Shown here: piece after piece, positions 36,946-47,938 of the stretch
Layout: the number at the start of each line of letters is the position of its first letter
Numbering within the stretch: the stretch's first letter is position 1
DNA from: Caldimonas thermodepolymerans
GTDB taxonomy: Bacteria > Pseudomonadota > Gammaproteobacteria > Burkholderiales > Burkholderiaceae_C
NCBI RefSeq assembly: GCF_015476235.1
Contig: NZ_CP064338.1
Coordinates: 806,001 to 870,000, forward strand
Reading direction: 5' to 3'
Length of the DNA stretch: 64,000 nucleotides
Translations under genes and position numbers: made by a program
The notes under the pieces: generated by a model
Told to the model about the DNA's origin: nothing
Database searches by the model: none
What the model saw: the letters and a program-made list of their open reading frames with translations, nothing else

Positions 36946-37977
36946 ATGACTGACTTCCGCGCTTCCCTGATCCGCCGCCGCCTGCTGGCCTCGCTGGCCG
37001 CCGCGGCGCTGGCCGCTCCGCTGACTGCCGCCGTGGCCGCCGGCCCGACGCTGCTCAACGTCAGCTACGACGTCTCGCGCGAGTTCTACAAGGACTACAA
37101 CGCCGCCTTCCAGCGCTACTGGAAGCAGACCGCCGGCGAAGACATCACGATCAACCAGTCGCACGGCGGCTCCAGCAAGCAGGCGCGCAGCGTCGCCGAC
37201 GGCCTGCAGGCCGACGTGCTGACGATGAACCAGGCCAACGACGTCGACATCCTGCACCTGCGCGGCAACCTGATCCCGGCCGACTGGGCCAAGCGCCTGC
37301 CGGACAACAGCGCGCCGACCACCTCGACCTCGGTGATCCTGGTGCGCAAGGGCAATCCCAAGGGCATCAAGGGCTGGGAAGACCTGGCGCGCCCGGGCGT
37401 CTCGGTCGTGATCCCCAACCCGAAGGTGTCGGGCAACGGCCGCTACACCTACCTGGCCGCCTGGGGCTCGGTGATCAAGACCGGTGGTGATGCCGCCAAG
37501 GCCAAGGAGCTGGTGCGCCGCATCTTCGCCAACGTGCCGGTGTTCGACGGCGGCGGTCGCGCGGCGACCACCACCTTCGCGCAGCGCGACATCGGCGACG
37601 CGCTGGCCACCTTCGAAAGCGAGGTGCCGCTGATCATCCGCGAGTTCGGCGACAAGTTCGACGTGGTCTACCCGTCCTGGAGCATCCTGGCCGAGAACCC
37701 GGTGACCGTGGTCGACAAGGTCGTCGACAAGAAGGGCACGCGCCGCCAGGCCGAGGCCTACCTGAAGTACCTGTGGTCCGACGAAGGCCAGGAGATCGCC
37801 GCCAAGCACCACCTGCGCCCGCGTTCCGAGAAGGTCCTGGCCAAGTACGCCAGCGTCTTCCCGAAGATCAACTTCTTCACGGTCGACGAGGTGTTCGGTG
37901 GCTGGACGCGCGCCCAGAAGGAGCACTTCGACGACGGCGGCGTCTACGACCAGATCCTCTCCGCGGCCAAGCGCTGA
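36946..37977 (+). CDS. sbp2: Second sulfate ABC substrate-binding protein
   Basis: 343 aa, same family as 35756-36769 (LLNVSYDVSREFYKDYN, QSHGGSSKQARSVADGLQAD, NPKVSGNGRYTYLAAW). Signal peptide is basic (IRRRLLASLAAAALAAPLTAAVAA). It leads the operon with cysT 19 bp behind. The two copies may differ in preference for sulfate and thiosulfate. Confidence 0.94.
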   Translation: MTDFRASLIRRRLLASLAAAALAAPLTAAVAAGPTLLNVSYDVSREFYKDYNAAFQRYWKQTAGEDITINQSHGGSSKQARSVADGLQADVLTMNQANDVDILHLRGNLIPADWAKRLPDNSAPTTSTSVILVRKGNPKGIKGWEDLARPGVSVVIPNPKVSGNGRYTYLAAWGSVIKTGGDAAKAKELVRRIFANVPVFDGGGRAATTTFAQRDIGDALATFESEVPLIIREFGDKFDVVYPSWSILAENPVTVVDKVVDKKGTRRQAEAYLKYLWSDEGQEIAAKHHLRPRSEKVLAKYASVFPKINFFTVDEVFGGWTRAQKEHFDDGGVYDQILSAAKR

Positions 37978-37996
37978 ACCCCGACAGGCGTCGTCC

Positions 37997-38830
37997 ATGA
38001 TCCTCTCGCGCACCCTGCTGCGGCGGCACAGCGTGCTGCCGGGCTTCGACATTGCCCTCGGGTTCACGCTGCTGTACATCAGCCTGATCGTGCTGATCCC
38101 GCTGTCGGCGGCGTTCCTGAAGTCGTTCACGCTGACCTGGCCGCAGTTCTGGGAAGCGGTCAGCTCGCCGCGCGTGGTGGCCTCGTACCGGCTCACCTTC
38201 GGCGCCTCGTTCGGCGCGGCCCTGATCAACGCGGTGTTCGGCCTGCTGGTGGCCTGGGTGCTGGTGCGCTACTCGTTTCCCGGGCGGCGCTTGGTCGACG
38301 CACTGGTCGACCTGCCGTTCGCGCTGCCGACCGCGGTGGCCGGCATCGCGCTGACGGCCATCTACGCGCACAACGGCTGGATCGGCCAGTGGCTGCCGTT
38401 CAAGGTCAGCTTCACGCCGCTGGGCGTGTTCGTCGCGCTGACCTTCATCGGCCTGCCGTTCGTCGTGCGCACCGTGCAGCCGGTGCTCGAGGACCTGCAC
38501 AAGGAACTCGAGGAAGCGGCCGCGACGCTGGGTGCTTCGCGCTGGCAGACCTTCAGCCGCGTGATCCTGCCGATCCTGATGCCGGCGCTGCTGACCGGCT
38601 TCGCGCTGGCCTTCGCCCGCGCGCTCGGCGAGTACGGCTCGGTGATCTTCATCGCGGGCAACATGCCGATGGTCTCGGAGATCACGCCGCTGTTGATCAT
38701 CACCAAGCTGGAGCAGTACGACTACGCCGGTGCCACGGCCATCGCGGTGGTCATGCTGGTGATGTCCTTCGTGATGCTGCTGTGCATCAACCTCCTGCAG
38801 GCCTGGACCCGCAAGCGCCAGGGCAAATGA
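37997..38830 (+). CDS. cysT: Sulfate ABC transporter permease CysT
   Basis: 277 aa (also called cysU), six membrane segments, with the EAA loop [23 protein letters not shown] and [12 protein letters not shown], typical of CysT. Works with CysW in the membrane channel. Confidence 0.95.
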   Translation: MILSRTLLRRHSVLPGFDIALGFTLLYISLIVLIPLSAAFLKSFTLTWPQFWEAVSSPRVVASYRLTFGASFGAALINAVFGLLVAWVLVRYSFPGRRLVDALVDLPFALPTAVAGIALTAIYAHNGWIGQWLPFKVSFTPLGVFVALTFIGLPFVVRTVQPVLEDLHKELEEAAATLGASRWQTFSRVILPILMPALLTGFALAFARALGEYGSVIFIAGNMPMVSEITPLLIITKLEQYDYAGATAIAVVMLVMSFVMLLCINLLQAWTRKRQGK

Positions 38831-38831
38831 G

Positions 38832-39730
38832 ATGAGTTCCGCGACCTTGCCTTTGAATTCCCGCACCGACGCGGCCGTGCCGCCGCCCGACGCGCGCTCG
38901 GCGACGCAGGAAGCGCGCTGGGTGCAGTGGACGCTGATCGGCGTGGCGCTGCTGTTCCTCACGCTGTTCCTGTTCGTGCCGCTGGTCACGGTGTTCGTCG
39001 AGGCCTTCAAGAAGGGCGTCGACGTGTACCTCGCGGCGATCACCGACGACGACGCGGTCTCGGCGATCAAGCTGACGCTGCTGGCCGCCGGCATCTCGGT
39101 GCCGCTGAACCTGGTGTTCGGCATCGCCGCGGCCTGGGCGATCGCGAAGTTCGACTTCCGCGGCAAGAACCTGCTGCTGACGCTGATCGACCTGCCGTTC
39201 TCCGTCAGTCCGGTGATCGCCGGCCTGATCTACGTGCTGGTGTTCGGCCTGCAGGGCTGGTTCGGTGAATGGCTGCGTGACCACGACCTGAAGATCATCT
39301 TCGCGGTGCCGGGCATCGTGCTGGCCACCGTGTTCGTCACCTTCCCGTTCATCGCCCGCGAGCTGATCCCGCTGATGCAGGCACAGGGCCAGGAGCAGGA
39401 GGAGGCCGCCCGCGTGCTGGGCGCCTCGGGCTGGCAGATCTTCTGGCGCGTGACGCTGCCCAACGTGAAGTGGGCGCTGCTGTACGGCGTGATCCTGTGC
39501 AACGCGCGCGCGATGGGCGAGTTCGGCGCGGTGTCGGTGGTCTCGGGCCACATCCGCGGCGAGACCAACACCATGCCGCTGCACATCGAGATCCTCTACA
39601 ACGAGTACCAGTTCGCGGCCGCCTTCGCCGTGGCGTCGCTGCTCGCCGGCCTGGCCCTGGTGACCCTGGTCCTGAAATTCATCGTCGAGCAGCGCATGAA
39701 GCGCGACATCCAGCTCGCAGGAGAAAGCGC

Positions 39731-39734
<4 letters not shown>
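38832..39734 (+). CDS. cysW: Sulfate ABC transporter permease CysW
   Basis: 300 aa, about six membrane segments; [20 protein letters not shown] loop and [20 protein letters not shown] are CysW hallmarks. It starts next to the cysT stop and overlaps cysA by 4 bp. Confidence 0.95.
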
Positions 39735-40758
<1,024 letters not shown>

Positions 40759-40762
<4 letters not shown>

Positions 40763-40776
40763 GCGCCGTCGCTCAG
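40759..40776. terminator. Hairpin between convergent genes
   Basis: CTGAGCG-CCGT-CGCTCAG covers the cysA stop and the stop of the convergent DUF72 gene. There is no T tract, so it may only slow polymerase. Confidence 0.4.
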
Positions 40777-41579
40777 CGCACCAGGCGTTCGATCAGCCCG
40801 CGCGCCGCGGCCGGCGCGCGTTCCTTCGCGCCGTCGATGAAGAAGACGTAGACGTCGCGCGCCTGCACGGGCGCCGGCGTCGCGCTCACGCAAGGCAGCC
40901 CTTCGGGGCGGGCGCCCGCGCTCCAGGCCCGGGCCCGGTCGGCCCAGCGGTCGAGTGCCTCGTCCGGATAGCCGGATGCCAGGTCCGGGCGCGCGTTCAT
41001 CAGGCGCGCGTAGACGAAGGGGCCGGTGATGTCGGCCAGGTTCGGGTACCTCGGGGAATCGGTGCAGACGGTTGCCACGCCGTGGGCACGCGCCAGTGCG
41101 ACGTAGGCCTCGCACAGGAAACTCTCGTGCCGCACCTCCAGCACGTGCCGCAGCGGCCGCCCGCCGGCTTCGGCCGGCAGCGCGTCGAGGAAGGGGCCGA
41201 GCACGCCGGCATTGAAGGTCCGGGTCGGCGGCAGCTGCCACAGCAGCGGGCCGAGCCGGTCCTCCAAGTGCAGCGCGCCGTCGATGAAGCGCCGGGCGGC
41301 TTCGCCCGCCTCCGCCAGCTGCTTGCGGTGGGTCACGTGGCGCGGTGCCTTGACGGAGAACACGAAGCCCTCCGGCGTGTCGGCGCGCCACTTCCGGTAC
41401 GTCCCCGGTGCGGGCGCACGGTAGAAGGTGCTGTTGATCTCGATGGCGGTCAGCTGGCGGCTGGCGTGGTGCAGTGCGAGCCGTTGCGGCAGCCCCGGCG
41501 GATAGAAGGTCTCCCGCCAGGGTTCGTACGCCCAGCCACCGATGCCGACGCGGATGGCGCCCGTGCGTTGCCTGCCCAT
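40773..41579 (-). CDS. DUF72 (YecE-like) protein
   Basis: 268 aa from ATG 41579; IRVGIGGWAYEPWRETFYPPGLPQ, FYRAPAPGTYRKW, FVFSVKAPRHVTH and FVYARLMN identify the DUF72 TIM-barrel family, function unknown. An upstream in-frame start at 41621 would add 14 residues without support. Confidence 0.88.
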   Translation of the reverse strand: MGRQRTGAIRVGIGGWAYEPWRETFYPPGLPQRLALHHASRQLTAIEINSTFYRAPAPGTYRKWRADTPEGFVFSVKAPRHVTHRKQLAEAGEAARRFIDGALHLEDRLGPLLWQLPPTRTFNAGVLGPFLDALPAEAGGRPLRHVLEVRHESFLCEAYVALARAHGVATVCTDSPRYPNLADITGPFVYARLMNARPDLASGYPDEALDRWADRARAWSAGARPEGLPCVSATPAPVQARDVYVFFIDGAKERAPAAARGLIERLVR

Positions 41580-41625
41580 GCGTGGTCTCCCCGGTCGGGC
41601 AGACTCTACGCCAACAGGCAATGCC

Positions 41626-42570
41626 TCAGATCTCGAAGCTGGTACCCGGGTCGGCTGCCAGTGCGCGGTCGACCACGGCGCGCGTCAGCGGCGGGGCGAA
41701 GCACTCGATGAAGGCGTAGACGTAGGTGCGCAGGTAGGTGCCGCGCCGGATCGCCAGCCGCGTCATGTTGACCGCGAACAGGTGGCGCGCATCGAGCGCG
41801 CGCAGGTGGCGGTCGCGCTCCTCGTCGTAGGCGATCGAGGCGACGATGCCCAGGCCCATGCCGAGCTCGACATAGGTCTTGATCACGTCGGCGTCCATCG
41901 CCGTCAGCACGATGTCGGGCTTGATGCCGGCGCGGTTGAACGCGTCATCGATGTGCGCGCGGCCGGTGTAGCCCTCGTCGTAGGTGATGACGGGGTGCTG
42001 GGCGATGCGCTCCAGGGTCAGCGGCCGGCCGTCGAGCAGCTCGTGCCCGGGCGGGACCAGCACGCAGTGGGTCCAGCGGTAGCAGGGCAGGGCGATCAGG
42101 TCGTCGTAGCGCGACAGCGCCTCGGTCGCGATGCCGATGTCGGCCTCGCCGGTCAGCAGCATCTCGGCGACCTGCTTGGGCGAGCCCTGGTGCAGGTTGA
42201 GCGTCACCTCGGGGAACTGGCGGCGGAACTCGCTGACCGCCGGCGGCAGCGCGTAGCGCGCCTGCGAGTGGGTGGTCGCGATCGACAGCTTGCCGCGCGA
42301 CTGCTGTGCGTAGTCCTCGCCGGCGCGCTTGAGGTTCTCGGCGTCCAGCAGCATGCGCTCGATGATGGGCAGCACCTGCGCGCCAGGCGGGGTCAGGCCG
42401 GTGAGCCGCTTGCCGGCGCGGACGAACAGCTCGATGCCGAGCTCGTCCTCCAGCTCGCGGATCTGGCGACTGACGCCCGGCTGCGAGGTGTGCAGCACGT
42501 TGGCGACTTCGGTCAGGTTGAAGCCACGGCGCGCGGTCTCGCGCACCGAGCGCAGCTGCTGGAAGTTCAT
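41626..42570 (-). CDS. cysB: CysB-type LysR regulator of sulfur assimilation
   Basis: 314 aa. N-terminal winged HTH (FNLTEVANVLHTSQPGVSRQIRELEDELG) and the CysB/Cbl effector domain (IATTHSQARYALP, HQGSPKQVAEML, DEGYTGRAHIDDAF). Likely activator of the sulfate and sulfonate operons next to it. Translation is coupled to the peroxiredoxin gene. Cbl is an alternative name. Confidence 0.92.
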   Translation of the reverse strand: MNFQQLRSVRETARRGFNLTEVANVLHTSQPGVSRQIRELEDELGIELFVRAGKRLTGLTPPGAQVLPIIERMLLDAENLKRAGEDYAQQSRGKLSIATTHSQARYALPPAVSEFRRQFPEVTLNLHQGSPKQVAEMLLTGEADIGIATEALSRYDDLIALPCYRWTHCVLVPPGHELLDGRPLTLERIAQHPVITYDEGYTGRAHIDDAFNRAGIKPDIVLTAMDADVIKTYVELGMGLGIVASIAYDEERDRHLRALDARHLFAVNMTRLAIRRGTYLRTYVYAFIECFAPPLTRAVVDRALAADPGTSFEI

Positions 42571-43214
42571 TGCGGCTTGTTCGGTTGCGGCGTCAGGCGC
42601 AGGTATGGCGTGACCGCCTTGTAGCCCTGCGGGAACTTCTGCTTGATCACCTCGGGGTCCTGCAGCGACGGCACGATCACCACGTCGTCGCCCGGCTTCC
42701 AGTTGCCCGGCGTGGCCACGCTGTGGTGGTCGGTCAGCTGCAGCGAGTCGATCACGCGCAGGATCTCGTCGAAGTTGCGGCCGGTGCTGGCAGGGTAGGT
42801 GATGATCAGGCGCACCTTCTTCTGCGGGTCGATCACGAACAGCGAACGCACGGTCAGCGTGGCGTTGGCGTTCGGGTGGATCATGTCGTAGAGCGTGGCC
42901 ACCTTGCGGTCCGCGTCGGCGATGATCGGGAAGTTGACCGTGCAGCCTTGGGTGCGGTTGATGTCCTCGATCCACTTGTGGTGCGAGTCGACCGGGTCCA
43001 CCGACAGTGCGATCGCCTTGACGTTGCGCTTGGTGAACTCGTCCTTCAGCTTGGCGGTCAGGCCCAGCTCGGTGGTGCACACCGGGGTGAAGTCCGCGGG
43101 GTGGGAAAACAGCACGCCCCAGCTGTCGCCCAGCCACTCATGGAAACGGATCCGGCCTTCCGTCGAGTCCTGCTCGAAATCGGGGGCGATGTCGCCCAGA
43201 CGCAGACTGGCCAT
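42567..43214 (-). CDS. Peroxiredoxin (AhpC/TSA, Prx6-like)
   Basis: 215 aa; peroxidatic cysteine in SHPADFTPVCTTELG, then PVDSHHKWIEDIN and the Prx6-type C-terminal extension (GWKPGD-like GNWKPGDDVVIVP). Detoxifies peroxides in the cytosol. ATG 43214 follows an AGGAAG site. The cysB-type gene overlaps its end by 4 bp, tying oxidative and sulfur regulation. Confidence 0.93.
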   Translation of the reverse strand: MASLRLGDIAPDFEQDSTEGRIRFHEWLGDSWGVLFSHPADFTPVCTTELGLTAKLKDEFTKRNVKAIALSVDPVDSHHKWIEDINRTQGCTVNFPIIADADRKVATLYDMIHPNANATLTVRSLFVIDPQKKVRLIITYPASTGRNFDEILRVIDSLQLTDHHSVATPGNWKPGDDVVIVPSLQDPEVIKQKFPQGYKAVTPYLRLTPQPNKPQ

Positions 43215-43248
43215 GGCACTTCCTTTCGACGCAAGTAGGGGAGTGGCC

Positions 43249-43277
43249 ATGATGCGAGCGGTCTTCCATAAAAACAA
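43249..43277 (-). promoter_or_regulatory. Possible promoter of prx-cysB
   Basis: On the minus strand -35-like TTGTTT and -10-like CATCAT with 17 bp between, inside an AT-rich stretch (ATTCGTTGTTTTTAT) similar to the region upstream of the sulfate-binding genes. Confidence 0.35.
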
Positions 43278-43373
43278 CGAATAAAAAGTTGTTTCTTACA
43301 GCGCTGAGTGCATAAAGAAGGCGCCCGGGACATCCCTAGGCGCGTCGGACGAGGCGATTTGTATGATGACCTG

Positions 43374-44150
43374 ATGACTCGCGAGGCCGCTGCCGAACCG
43401 CTGCTGACGCCCCACCGGCTGTCCGACCGGCTGGCGGAGTGGCTGCGCCAGCGCATCGAGCAGGGGGCCCTGCGCCCCGGCGAGCGCCTGCCGACCGAGC
43501 AGGAACTGGCCGAGCAGCATGGCGTCTCGCGCACCGTGGTGCGCGAGGCGGTCAGCCGGCTGCGGTCCATGGGGCTGCTGGTGTCGCGCCAGGGCTCGGG
43601 CGTCTATGTCGCGCCGCTGTCGGCGGCCCGGCCGCTGGCCTTCGATCCTGCCGTGCTGAACTCGCTGGAGGCGGTGCTGCAGGTGGTCGAGGTGCGCCGC
43701 GCGCTCGAAGGCGAGGTCGCCGCGCTGGCGGCGCAGCGCGCCACGCCCGAGGACCTGCAGCGCATCCGCGCGGCGCTGGCCGCGATCGACGAGGCCAGTG
43801 CCGCCGGACGCGACGGCGTGGAGGAAGACCTGCGCTTCCACCGCGCGATCGCCGAGGCCACCGGCAACCCGCAGTTCCGCCTGCTGCTGGGCTTCCTCGA
43901 GCAGTACCAGCGCGACGCGATGAAGGTCACGCGCGCCAACGAGGCCACCAGCGAGCTGCTGATGGACGAGGCGCGCCGCGAGCACCACGAGCTGGCCGAG
44001 GCCATCCTGCGCCGCGATGCGGCGGCCGCGCGCGAGGCGGCGATCCGCCACATGGTCAACGCGGCGCGGCGCATCGAGGAGGCCGACGCCGACGTGCGCG
44101 CGGCCCTGCGCGCGGCGCTGCAGGCGCACCACCAGGGGCAGGTCCGATGA
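43374..44150 (+). CDS. GntR/FadR-family transcriptional regulator
   Basis: 258 aa: winged HTH (LRPGERLPTEQELAEQHGVSRTVVREAVSRL) and an FCD effector domain with metal-binding His pattern. ATG 43374 lies 3 bp after GACCTG; a GTATGATGAC sequence just upstream could be its own operator. It overlaps the kinase gene (ATGA), so it controls the operon it leads. Confidence 0.9.
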   Translation: MTREAAAEPLLTPHRLSDRLAEWLRQRIEQGALRPGERLPTEQELAEQHGVSRTVVREAVSRLRSMGLLVSRQGSGVYVAPLSAARPLAFDPAVLNSLEAVLQVVEVRRALEGEVAALAAQRATPEDLQRIRAALAAIDEASAAGRDGVEEDLRFHRAIAEATGNPQFRLLLGFLEQYQRDAMKVTRANEATSELLMDEARREHHELAEAILRRDAAAAREAAIRHMVNAARRIEEADADVRAALRAALQAHHQGQVR

Positions 44151-45421
44151 GCGCGTCGCGCCTGGTGCTCGGCGTGGTCGCCGACGACTTCACCGGCGCG
44201 ACCGACGTCGCCAGCATGCTGGTGCGCGCCGGCATGCGCACCGTGCAGGCCATCGGCGTGCCGCAGGGCCCGGTGCCGGACGATGCCGACGCGGTGGTGG
44301 TGGCGCTCAAGTCGCGCACCGCGCCGGTGGAGCAGGCCGTGCGCGAGTCGCTGGCCGCGCTGCGCTGGCTGCAGGCGGGCGGGGCGCGCCAGTTCTACTT
44401 CAAGTACTGCTCGACCTTCGATTCCACCCCGGCGGGCAACATCGGGCCGGTGGCCGAGGCGCTGCTGGAGGCGCTGGACAGCGACTTCACGATTGCGTGC
44501 CCGGCGTTCCCGGAGAACGGCCGCACGGTCTATCGCGGGCACCTGTTCGTCGGCGACCGGCTGCTGTCGGAGTCCGGCATGCAGCACCACCCGCTGACGC
44601 CGATGACCGATGCCAACCTCGTGCGCGTGCTGCAGGCGCAGTCGCGCGCTCGGGTCGGGCTGGTGCGCCGCGACACGGTCGCGCAGGGGGCGCAGGCGTT
44701 GCGCGCGGCCTTCGAGGCCCTGCGCCGCGACGGCGTGCGGCTCGCGGTGGTCGACGCGATCGAGGACGACGACCTGCGCCACATTGCACAGGCCTGCGAC
44801 GGGCTGCCGCTGGTCACCGCGGGCTCGGGCGTCGCGCTGGGCCTGCCCGCGGTGTATGCCGCGCGCGGCTGGCTGCAGCCGGACGCGCAGGCGGCGGCGT
44901 GGCCGCCGGCCGGCGGCGCGGCGGCGGTGCTGTCGGGTTCGTGCTCGGAGGCGACGCACGCTCAGGTGGCGCACTGGATCGAGGCCGGGCGGCCGGCGTG
45001 GCGCATCGACGTGCGCCAGCTCGCTGCCGGTGCGCCGGTGGCGGCGCAGGCGCTGGCCTGGGCGCGCGAGCGGATGGCGCAGCAGCCGGTGCTGGTCTAT
45101 GCGACCGCGCAGCCGGAGGTGGTGCGGGCGGTGCAGGCCGAGCTCGGCGCGCAGCGCGCCGGCGCACTGGTGGAGCAGGCCCTGGCCGCGATCGCGCAGG
45201 GGCTGGCGGAGGCCGGCGTGCAGCGCCTCGTCGTGGCCGGTGGCGAGACCTCCGGCGCGGTGGTGCAGGCGTTGGGCATCGCGCGGCTGCGCATCGGCGC
45301 GACCATCGCGCCGGGCGTGCCCTGGACGCGGGCCGAAGGCCGTCCGCTGTGGCTGGCGCTGAAGTCTGGCAACTTCGGCGCGCCGGCGTTCTTCAGCCAG
45401 GCCTTGCAGGAGGCGCCCTGA
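44147..45421 (+). CDS. otnK: Four-carbon acid sugar kinase OtnK
   Basis: 424-aa DUF1537-type kinase: [18 protein letters not shown] and [20 protein letters not shown] at the N terminus, [15 protein letters not shown] and [15 protein letters not shown] at the ATP-binding C domain. It phosphorylates 3-oxo-tetronates in erythronate/threonate breakdown. Confidence 0.92.
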   Translation: MSASRLVLGVVADDFTGATDVASMLVRAGMRTVQAIGVPQGPVPDDADAVVVALKSRTAPVEQAVRESLAALRWLQAGGARQFYFKYCSTFDSTPAGNIGPVAEALLEALDSDFTIACPAFPENGRTVYRGHLFVGDRLLSESGMQHHPLTPMTDANLVRVLQAQSRARVGLVRRDTVAQGAQALRAAFEALRRDGVRLAVVDAIEDDDLRHIAQACDGLPLVTAGSGVALGLPAVYAARGWLQPDAQAAAWPPAGGAAAVLSGSCSEATHAQVAHWIEAGRPAWRIDVRQLAAGAPVAAQALAWARERMAQQPVLVYATAQPEVVRAVQAELGAQRAGALVEQALAAIAQGLAEAGVQRLVVAGGETSGAVVQALGIARLRIGATIAPGVPWTRAEGRPLWLALKSGNFGAPAFFSQALQEAP

Positions 45422-46083
45422 TGGACGTCACGAGCCTGCGCCTGGAGATCTGCCGCGTCGGCCGCTCGCTGTTCGAGCGCGGCTACGTGCACGGCACGAC
45501 CGGCAACATCAGCGCGCGCGTCGACGAGGCCGACGGCGGCGGGTTCCTGATCACGCCCACCGACGCCTGCCTGGGGACGCTGCATCCGCAGCGCCTGGCC
45601 TGGGTGGACGCGCACGGCGAGCAGCGCAGCGGCGACCGCGCCAGCAAGACGCTCGCCCTGCACCGTGCCATCTACGAGGCCGAGCCGGAGGCGCGCTGCA
45701 TCATCCACACGCATTCCACGCACCTGGTCGCGCTGACGCTGCAGGGCGTCTGGCGCGAGGACGACATCGTCCCGCCGATCACGCCGTACTACGTGATGAA
45801 GGTCGGCCACGTGCCGCTGGTGCGCTACCACCGGCCCGGCGACCCGGCGGTGGCGCAGCAGGTCGCGCAGCGCCTGCGCGAGGCGCGCCAGCGCGGGTTG
45901 CCGCTGCGCGCGGTGATGCTGGAGCGCCTGGGCCCCAATGTCTGGCACGAGAGCCCGTCCGCCGCGATGGCCGTGCTGGAAGAACTGGAAGAGACCGCGC
46001 GGCTGTGGCTGACGACCCGCGCCGCGCCCCTGGACGACACGCAGATCGAAGAACTGCGCCGCCACTTCGGCGCGCGCTGGTGA
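45421..46083 (+). CDS. otnC: Class II aldolase OtnC (3-oxo-tetronate-4-phosphate decarboxylase)
   Basis: 220 aa; [17 protein letters not shown] and the Zn-ligand histidines of the class II aldolase/adducin family. OtnC decarboxylates the kinase product to dihydroxyacetone phosphate. ATG 45421 overlaps the kinase stop by one base. Confidence 0.92.
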   Translation: MDVTSLRLEICRVGRSLFERGYVHGTTGNISARVDEADGGGFLITPTDACLGTLHPQRLAWVDAHGEQRSGDRASKTLALHRAIYEAEPEARCIIHTHSTHLVALTLQGVWREDDIVPPITPYYVMKVGHVPLVRYHRPGDPAVAQQVAQRLREARQRGLPLRAVMLERLGPNVWHESPSAAMAVLEELEETARLWLTTRAAPLDDTQIEELRRHFGARW

Positions 46084-46088
46084 ATGCC

Positions 46089-46877
46089 ATGCCCCGTTTT
46101 GCTGCCAACCTTTCGCTGATGTACACCGAGCTGCCCTTCCTGGAGCGGTTCGCCGCGGCCGCGGCGGACGGCTTCGAGGCGGTGGAGTTCCTGTTCCCCT
46201 ACGAGCATGACCCGCAGGAGCTGGCGCTGCGGCTGCGCGTGCACGGCCTGCGCCAGGCGCTGTTCAACCTGCCGCCGGGCGACTGGGCCGCGGGCGAGCG
46301 CGGCATGGCCGCCATCCCCGGGCGCGAGGCGGAGTTCGATGCCTCGGTGCAGCTGGCGCTGCGCTACGCGCAGGCGCTGGGCTGCCCGCGGCTGCACGTG
46401 ATGGCGGGCATCATGCCCGCCGAGGCCGACCGGGCCGCATGGCACCGCACCTACGTGGACAACCTGCGCCGCGCGGCGGCCGCCGTCGCACCGCACGGCA
46501 TCACGCTGCTGATCGAGCCGATCAACACGCGCGACATGCCGGGCTACTTCCTGAACTACCAGCAGCAGGCGCACGACATCGTCGCCGAGGTGGGCGCGCC
46601 CAACCTGAAGGTGCAGATGGACCTGTACCACTGCCAGATCATGGAGGGCGACCTCGCCATGCGGCTGCGGCGCTACCTGCCGCAGGTCGGCCACGTGCAG
46701 ATCGCGGGCGTCCCCGAGCGCCACGAGCCGGACGTCGGCGAGGTCCATTACCCGTACCTGTTCCGCCTGATGGACGAGCTGGGCTACGAGGGCGACGTGG
46801 GCTGCGAGTACCGTCCGCGCGCCGGCACCTCGGCCGGGCTGGGATGGTTCCGCGCGGCGCGCAAGGAGGGCTCATGA
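46089..46877 (+). CDS. otnI: Hydroxypyruvate/2-oxo-tetronate isomerase OtnI
   Basis: 262-aa TIM-barrel isomerase: [34 protein letters not shown] and [16 protein letters not shown]. Metal ligands are the Glu, Asp and His of those strands. Translation is coupled to DenD-like gene (ATGA). Confidence 0.92.
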   Translation: MPRFAANLSLMYTELPFLERFAAAAADGFEAVEFLFPYEHDPQELALRLRVHGLRQALFNLPPGDWAAGERGMAAIPGREAEFDASVQLALRYAQALGCPRLHVMAGIMPAEADRAAWHRTYVDNLRRAAAAVAPHGITLLIEPINTRDMPGYFLNYQQQAHDIVAEVGAPNLKVQMDLYHCQIMEGDLAMRLRRYLPQVGHVQIAGVPERHEPDVGEVHYPYLFRLMDELGYEGDVGCEYRPRAGTSAGLGWFRAARKEGS

Positions 46878-47887
46878 GGGTGCTGATCACCGGCGGCGCC
46901 GGGTTCCTGGGCACGCGCCTGGCGCGCACGCTGCTGCAGCGCGGCCAGCTGTGCGGGGCGCCGCTGGCCCGGCTGGTGCTGGCCGACCTCGGCCGCCCGG
47001 CCGACGACCTGTGTGCCGACGCGCGCGTGCAGGTGCGCACCGGCGACCTGCTGGCGCAGCTGGATGCGCTGATGGCCGAGCCGTACGACGTGGTATTCCA
47101 CCTCGCCGCGGCGGTGTCGGGCGAATGCGAGGCCGACTTCGACCTCGGCCTGCGCGCCAACCTGGACACCACGCGCGCGCTGCTGGAGGCCTGCCGCCGC
47201 CAGGCGGCCCGCGGGCGCGTGGCGCGCTTCGTGTTCTCGAGCTCGGTGGCGGTGTTCGGTGCCGACCCGGCGCTGCCGCTGCCCGAGGTGGTGGACGACC
47301 GCACGCTGCCCACGCCCCAGTCCAGCTACGGCATCCAGAAGTTCATCTGCGAGCAGCTGGTCGCCGACTACACCCGCAAGGGCTACGTCGACGGGCGCGC
47401 CGCGCGGCTGATGACCGTCTCGGTGCGGCCGGGCCGGCCCAACGGCGCGGCCTCCGGCTTCCTCTCGGGCATCGTGCGCGAGCCGCTGGCCGGGCTGCTG
47501 GCGGTCTGCCCGGTGCCGCCCGAGACCCGGGTCGCGCTGGCTTCGCCCGCCACCACGATCGCCGGGCTGCTGGCGGTGGCCGAGGCCAGCCGCGAGGACT
47601 TCGGCGGGCGCACCGCGCTGAACCTGCCGGCGCTCACCGTCACCGTGCAGCAGATGCTCGACGCCCTGCACGCGGTGGGCGGCGACGAGGCGCGGTCGCT
47701 GGTGCGCTTCGAGCGCGATCCGCACATCGAACGCATCGTCGGCGGCTGGCCGGCGCGTTTTTCCAGCGCGCGGGCGGCCCACCTGCGGCTCATCCCGGAT
47801 GGCGATTTCCGCGAGGTCGTGTTGCAGTACGTGCGTGACCACCCGCAGGCCGTCACCAACCGCCAGGCACTGCGCCTGGCCGGCTGA
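46874..47887 (+). CDS. denD: D-erythronate dehydrogenase-like NAD epimerase family protein
   Basis: 337-aa extended SDR: NAD motif [21 protein letters not shown], active Tyr/Lys in [13 protein letters not shown], and the family C terminus ([15 protein letters not shown]). With OtnK, OtnC and OtnI it forms the known D-erythronate pathway, oxidising the sugar acid first. Confidence 0.9.
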   Translation: MRVLITGGAGFLGTRLARTLLQRGQLCGAPLARLVLADLGRPADDLCADARVQVRTGDLLAQLDALMAEPYDVVFHLAAAVSGECEADFDLGLRANLDTTRALLEACRRQAARGRVARFVFSSSVAVFGADPALPLPEVVDDRTLPTPQSSYGIQKFICEQLVADYTRKGYVDGRAARLMTVSVRPGRPNGAASGFLSGIVREPLAGLLAVCPVPPETRVALASPATTIAGLLAVAEASREDFGGRTALNLPALTVTVQQMLDALHAVGGDEARSLVRFERDPHIERIVGGWPARFSSARAAHLRLIPDGDFREVVLQYVRDHPQAVTNRQALRLAG

Positions 47888-47938
47888 CAGAAACCTGAAA
47901 AACCGTTCCGTTCGACAAACCCAACAGGAGACAAGACC

